Shown here: piece by piece, positions 60,673 to 64,000 of the stretch
Layout of the letters: each line of letters begins with the position of its first letter
Position numbering within the stretch: the first letter of the stretch is position 1
From: Heracleum sosnowskyi
Taxonomy: Eukaryota > Streptophyta > Magnoliopsida > Apiales > Apiaceae
Length of the DNA: 64,000 bases
Assembly (NCBI GenBank): GCA_030848705.1
Contig: CM061244.1
Location: 50,571,190-50,635,189 of the forward strand
Direction of reading: 5' to 3'
Notes under the pieces: generated by a model
What the model saw: only the letters and a program-made list of their open reading frames with translations
What the model was told of the DNA's origin: nothing
Databases searched by the model: none
Position numbers and translations under genes: made by a program

Positions 60673-61793
60673 TGTAATAACCCCAAATTTTGGACTTAGT
60701 TAAAAAAAAATTTTGATGAATAGTAAAATCCTGATGAATAGTAATTTTTGTCGTTTAGAAAATTTTCAGACCACCCTATGTACGAGTCGGGATAATGAAC
60801 TTTCGAAGTCGTATTAGTGATCTACTATGAAAATGAAGGAATGCAGAAGCTGTCAGAATCAGAAGAATAGCATTTTCTGTTTTCTCCGAAATTTCACCTA
60901 TTACTGATGGATTAATCATTATTTAAATATATTGAAGGATTTTAAATTATCAATTCCATGGATATGGATTTAGTAAAGGTATTAAGATATCAAGAACGTT
61001 TACGGTAAACTACTTCGATAGAACACTTAAGAAAACCCTGCGAACGTTCAACGAGATTAAGCAGTAACCGAACAACGTGACGCCTATTGGATTAAATACA
61101 AGCATGGAAGTAACATGTAACAATATTAAATCAAGGAATGAAACATTAGGATCATCCATGTGAAACCAAACAAAGAACCAAGCAAGTGGATCAAGAAGAT
61201 GCTTCTTTAACACATTTCAACTTGACCTTTGGCAAAGATGACACAAGCACACTACATCATCATTTCTCATACTTATCCAAGCCTTCCAACCACTCCACTT
61301 TATCAAGAAAATATCAAGGAAAGCAAGAAAACTCTCCCCTTGGAAGAACATCAAACATTCGGCCCATTTCTTGAAACCAAGGATAGATTTTTCAAAGCTC
61401 AACCTCCACTCATCCATAAATCATGATCTTGGATTCTAAAGCTTCCATATTTCCAAACTAAGGTATTCTCTTAATCCTAGAATCATCCATGGAGGTTAAC
61501 ATATTCAAATCCTTGATTTAAGATGAACATGAATAGTGATGAATAGTAACTTTTCATGATTCTTGATTTTGTTTCTTAAGGATTAAGCTTGTTAAGGTTT
61601 GTTCAAAGCTCAAGGAAGGATTATAAACTATTGTTAGTGTACATCAAGCATCAAGGAAGGTATAAACTCTTGAAACCCTTAGTTATAAATTGATTTATAT
61701 GGTTAGATTTAAGTATAGTTTAGTTAGTTTGATTATAAGGATGAATGGTTGATTTTGATGAAAATATGGTGTTGTTTTGATGGTGAATAAGTA
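60673..61793 (+). mobile_element. Tekay/Del-like LTR, first part, plus orientation
   Basis: Begins TGTAATAACCCCAAATTTTG and parallels the inverse of 4151 to about 2990, including GATGAATAGTAA repeats, the AGAATCAGAAGA block and CTTCCTTGA. It is interrupted at 61793 by element E6. The rest of the LTR should resume beyond E6, right of the window. Confidence 0.75.
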
Positions 61794-62365
61794 TGTTAGG
61801 CCGAATACACAATATATAATCAAGTATTTATGAGAATAACAATCAAGAAACTGAATTATATTAAATAATTCTCTCTTAGTGATGTTAATGAATCACAAAG
61901 AGCTACTAGGTTACAAGAATAATATATTCAATGTTCGCGTCCCTTCTAGGGATAACCTATCTGTGTTTATATAGTACACAGTTACACAATCCTTATCTAA
62001 TTGATATTCCTACAAATTAGCTATACAAGTTATATCAATTAAGGATTGCTTCTTATCTTCTATTCTGTTTCCTTAGCTGTATCAATATATTCTGCTTCTT
62101 TCCATCTTCAGAATATATTGCTTCTAGAATCTTCAATTCAGCACCGACAGCTAATTCAACTATCACCCTGTCAGACTTTAAATAAACTCTGACCGGCTTC
62201 CTTTAAACTCTTCACCCTGTCAGACTTTAAATAAACTCTGACCGGCTTTTGATAAACTCTTCACCCTGTCAGACTTTAAATAAACTCTGACCGGCTTCTG
62301 ATAAACTCTGGTCAGTACTTGTTGCTTAAACACTGATAAACAAACGTCAGCAATTATATCTAACA
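61794..62365 (-). mobile_element. E6: 3' LTR of minus-strand SIRE-like copia element
   Basis: On the minus strand it starts TGTTAGATATAATTGC at 62365 and ends TATTCGGCCTAACA at 61794 (572 bp), shorter than the other SIRE LTRs here. AAGTA (61789-61793) is the expected target duplication. It contains three tandem copies, about 51 bp each, with CCTGTCAGACTTTAAATAAA then CTCTGACCGG (about 62165-62300), an imperfect hairpin. Confidence 0.85.
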
Positions 62366-62380
62366 ATCTCCCCCAACTTG
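62366..62380 (-). other. polypurine tract of E6
   Basis: Minus-strand CAAGTTGGGGGAGAT just before the LTR start TGTTAG, which confirms minus orientation. Confidence 0.85.
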
Positions 62381-62530
62381 TTCATAATAAAATGTACAAG
62401 TTAAACATATAATTGATGATGTCAAAAACATTTAACAAATGCAGTGTTTAACATATAACAGAGTTTAATTTAAAACAGAGTTTAAATTTGACTTAGAATA
62501 GAAAATATATTAAAAACTTACAATCAGACT

Positions 62531-64000
62531 TTACTTGATTTCTTGAATATCAGGCACTGTCCTGATATAGTCTGATAGCAATTTCTTTTCAGCTCTTTCT
62601 AGCTCTTCCACCATGATCTTCTTCACTTCTTTCAACTCTGGATCAAATTCTCCAGTCTGATAAATTGCAGCTCTCAGAGAATAGATGGAATTCTTCCTCA
62701 TCTCATTCCCTAGCTTAATATAATAAGCTTTATCAGATTCTAAATTAAATTCAAGAACTTTTGTACCCAGTGCTATTCTGAACTTAGCACTGTTTCTTTT
62801 CATCTCAACAATCTTCCCATGTGCATCTCTGTATTTGGGAATATATGCACTTGATACTCCTCCTCCAAGCATCATCTTCGATCTTAGCATCTTTTCTCTG
62901 ATAACTGAAGCAGCATTGTGAGTATTTCTATTTTTGACTTTTAACAAGTACAGAACATACTCCAATTCTTGATAAGATTTGAGATTTATATCAGACTCTG
63001 CAACCTTATAAACTCTTCCATCATTCATAAAGTACAACAAAAATTCCTTCTTCAACACCTTATGAAAGATCATTTGAACAGAGTCTAGCATATCAAGATT
63101 TTCTTGAGTAATAATACCAGATACAGCTAGTGATGATTGATCCATTGGACTTGTATTTATCCTTCTCTCTCTGTGTGACCCTAGACCAGATTTGTCTTTT
63201 CCTTCCTTACCCAATACTGTTCTGGTTACTGAGAAATTCACAGCTTCAAGCTTTAAATCTTCAAGAAGTTTTGGTTTGCTGAATCCTGGAAGTTGTGTAG
63301 ATTTCTGTACAACTTGAGCAACGTCAGAGGTTGTCATAACTTTAGTAGTATCATCAACTTGAGCAGCGTCAGAGGTTGATTTTGCTAATCTTGTTTCAAC
63401 TTGAGCAATGTCAGAGGTTGAATAATTCTTCTTTTTCAGGTTAGGCTCTTCAATCATTATGCCTTTACCCTTATCAGAATTTCCAATCACAGGTCTCCTT
63501 GTATATTGTATACTCTGTTGTGTATTCTCTTTGATAGAAATACCAACTTCTTTCTTTCTAGGAGCCTTGATTTCCTTTTTCTTGTAGATTCCAGCTTCAA
63601 GATTTTTCTTGTGTTCCTCAGCAAGCATTTGCTCTTCAGCCTGGATATCTTCAATAGTAACATTCTTTCCATGCTCTTTCATGAATATTTTAGCAGCAAT
63701 CTCTTCATCAGTAGATGGATTAGTTGAAACAACTAAACTCTTGAGTTGTGAAGTAGATTGGCCACCAGAGTTTATCTTGTCAGAGTTTGTTTGTCTATCA
63801 GAGTTTACTCTTGTCCTGCTTTGCCTTTGAGCAAAAATCTTTCTTTTATTTTCTTTGCTTCCCCCATCAGTAGAATCATCCCTCCGTCTCAGAGCTTGAG
63901 TGTCTTTGCATTTGTCTTTAGGTACACTCTCCCCCTTTTTGACATCATCAGAAAGTAGTACTGATGTCAGCAATTCAATGGCAGTAGAAATGGAATTCAG
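62531..64000 (-). CDS. E6: env-like ORF, C-terminal part, open to the window edge
   Basis: The frame is open from the right edge (LNSISTAIELLTSVLLS) to a TAA/TGA-type stop at 62531, about 490 codons without a lesion, so this is the best-preserved env-like ORF here. It is Lys/Arg/Ser-rich with a coiled-coil-prone stretch (EEQMLAEEHKKNLEAGIYKK) and three TSDVAQV/TSDAAQV repeats. The C-terminal domain reads FLLYFMNDGRVYKVAESDIN, then YQELEYVLYLLKVKNRNTHN, which aligns in order with E5's VFVYKGGREQ...YQTHLSVFKCL. The element may be young. Function is unknown, and no membrane segment or signal peptide is seen. Confidence 0.75.
   Translation of the reverse strand: MNSISTAIELLTSVLLSDDVKKGESVPKDKCKDTQALRRRDDSTDGGSKENKRKIFAQRQSRTRVNSDRQTNSDKINSGGQSTSQLKSLVVSTNPSTDEEIAAKIFMKEHGKNVTIEDIQAEEQMLAEEHKKNLEAGIYKKKEIKAPRKKEVGISIKENTQQSIQYTRRPVIGNSDKGKGIMIEEPNLKKKNYSTSDIAQVETRLAKSTSDAAQVDDTTKVMTTSDVAQVVQKSTQLPGFSKPKLLEDLKLEAVNFSVTRTVLGKEGKDKSGLGSHRERRINTSPMDQSSLAVSGIITQENLDMLDSVQMIFHKVLKKEFLLYFMNDGRVYKVAESDINLKSYQELEYVLYLLKVKNRNTHNAASVIREKMLRSKMMLGGGVSSAYIPKYRDAHGKIVEMKRNSAKFRIALGTKVLEFNLESDKAYYIKLGNEMRKNSIYSLRAAIYQTGEFDPELKEVKKIMVEELERAEKKLLSDYIRTVPDIQEIK

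Noticed and set aside
1..64000. tRNA, rRNA or organellar inserts
   Set aside because: No cloverleaf with conserved TTCGAATC-type arm and no rRNA-like or plastid gene stretch was noticed by eye; a tRNA scan would settle this.

Overview
The window is a nuclear chromosome segment of a flowering plant, probably a eudicot with a large, repeat-rich genome. It holds one intact spliced host gene, two decayed host gene copies, and layer upon layer of plant-type LTR retrotransposons (Ty1/copia SIRE-like, Ty3/gypsy Tat/Retand-like and Tekay/Del-like), with CACTA, hAT, Harbinger/Tourist and Stowaway DNA elements, a TRIM and a SINE-like piece. An Apiales or related campanulid origin is only an impression from the repeat families.

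Left block (1-16791) is one deep nest. A Tat/Retand-like element in + orientation (right part 13010-16791, with an antisense extra ORF, a 121-bp tandem array, a polypurine tract and a 3' LTR) was split by SIRE-like element E1 (env-like ORF 8049-11370, LTR 11618-13009). E1 was split by a CACTA element (right end 8048) carrying lipase exon fragments. The CACTA was split by a Tekay-type LTR (4152-6869), itself split by a second Tekay-type LTR (1-4151). All left partners lie outside the window.

Middle block (16792-36600) begins with two tandem minus-strand ankyrin/PGG pseudogenes (17416-20436 and 21138-23787). Then come pieces of two more SIRE-like elements, E2 (24944-28963) and E3 (28964-31487), a Tekay LTR end (31488-about 32353), an AT-rich stretch with a Helitron-like start, exon-like fragments, a SINE-like piece, a Stowaway MITE and a TRIM.

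The single intact gene is eIF2B subunit beta (complement, 36664-41430; nine coding exons, 412 codons). From about 195 bp upstream of its ATG the sequence is a nest of four elements: a Tourist-like MITE (41625-51666) holding a hAT-like MITE (41650-51296) holding an almost full-length Tat element (41824-51026, target duplication ATATT) holding a SIRE solo LTR, E4 (44998-46396, target duplication CCTTA).

Right block (51676-64000) is minus-strand SIRE-like element E5 (3' LTR, env-like ORF, pol) with a hAT MITE in its env-like ORF (8-bp target duplication) and a Tekay LTR (60673-61793) in its pol. That LTR is interrupted by another minus-strand SIRE-like element, E6, which runs off the right edge.

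The most unusual pattern is that each SIRE-like subfamily, and the Tat element, carries its own short motif array, often palindromic, in the U3 part of its LTR. In E5 and E6 the same motif also recurs inside coding regions and spacers.
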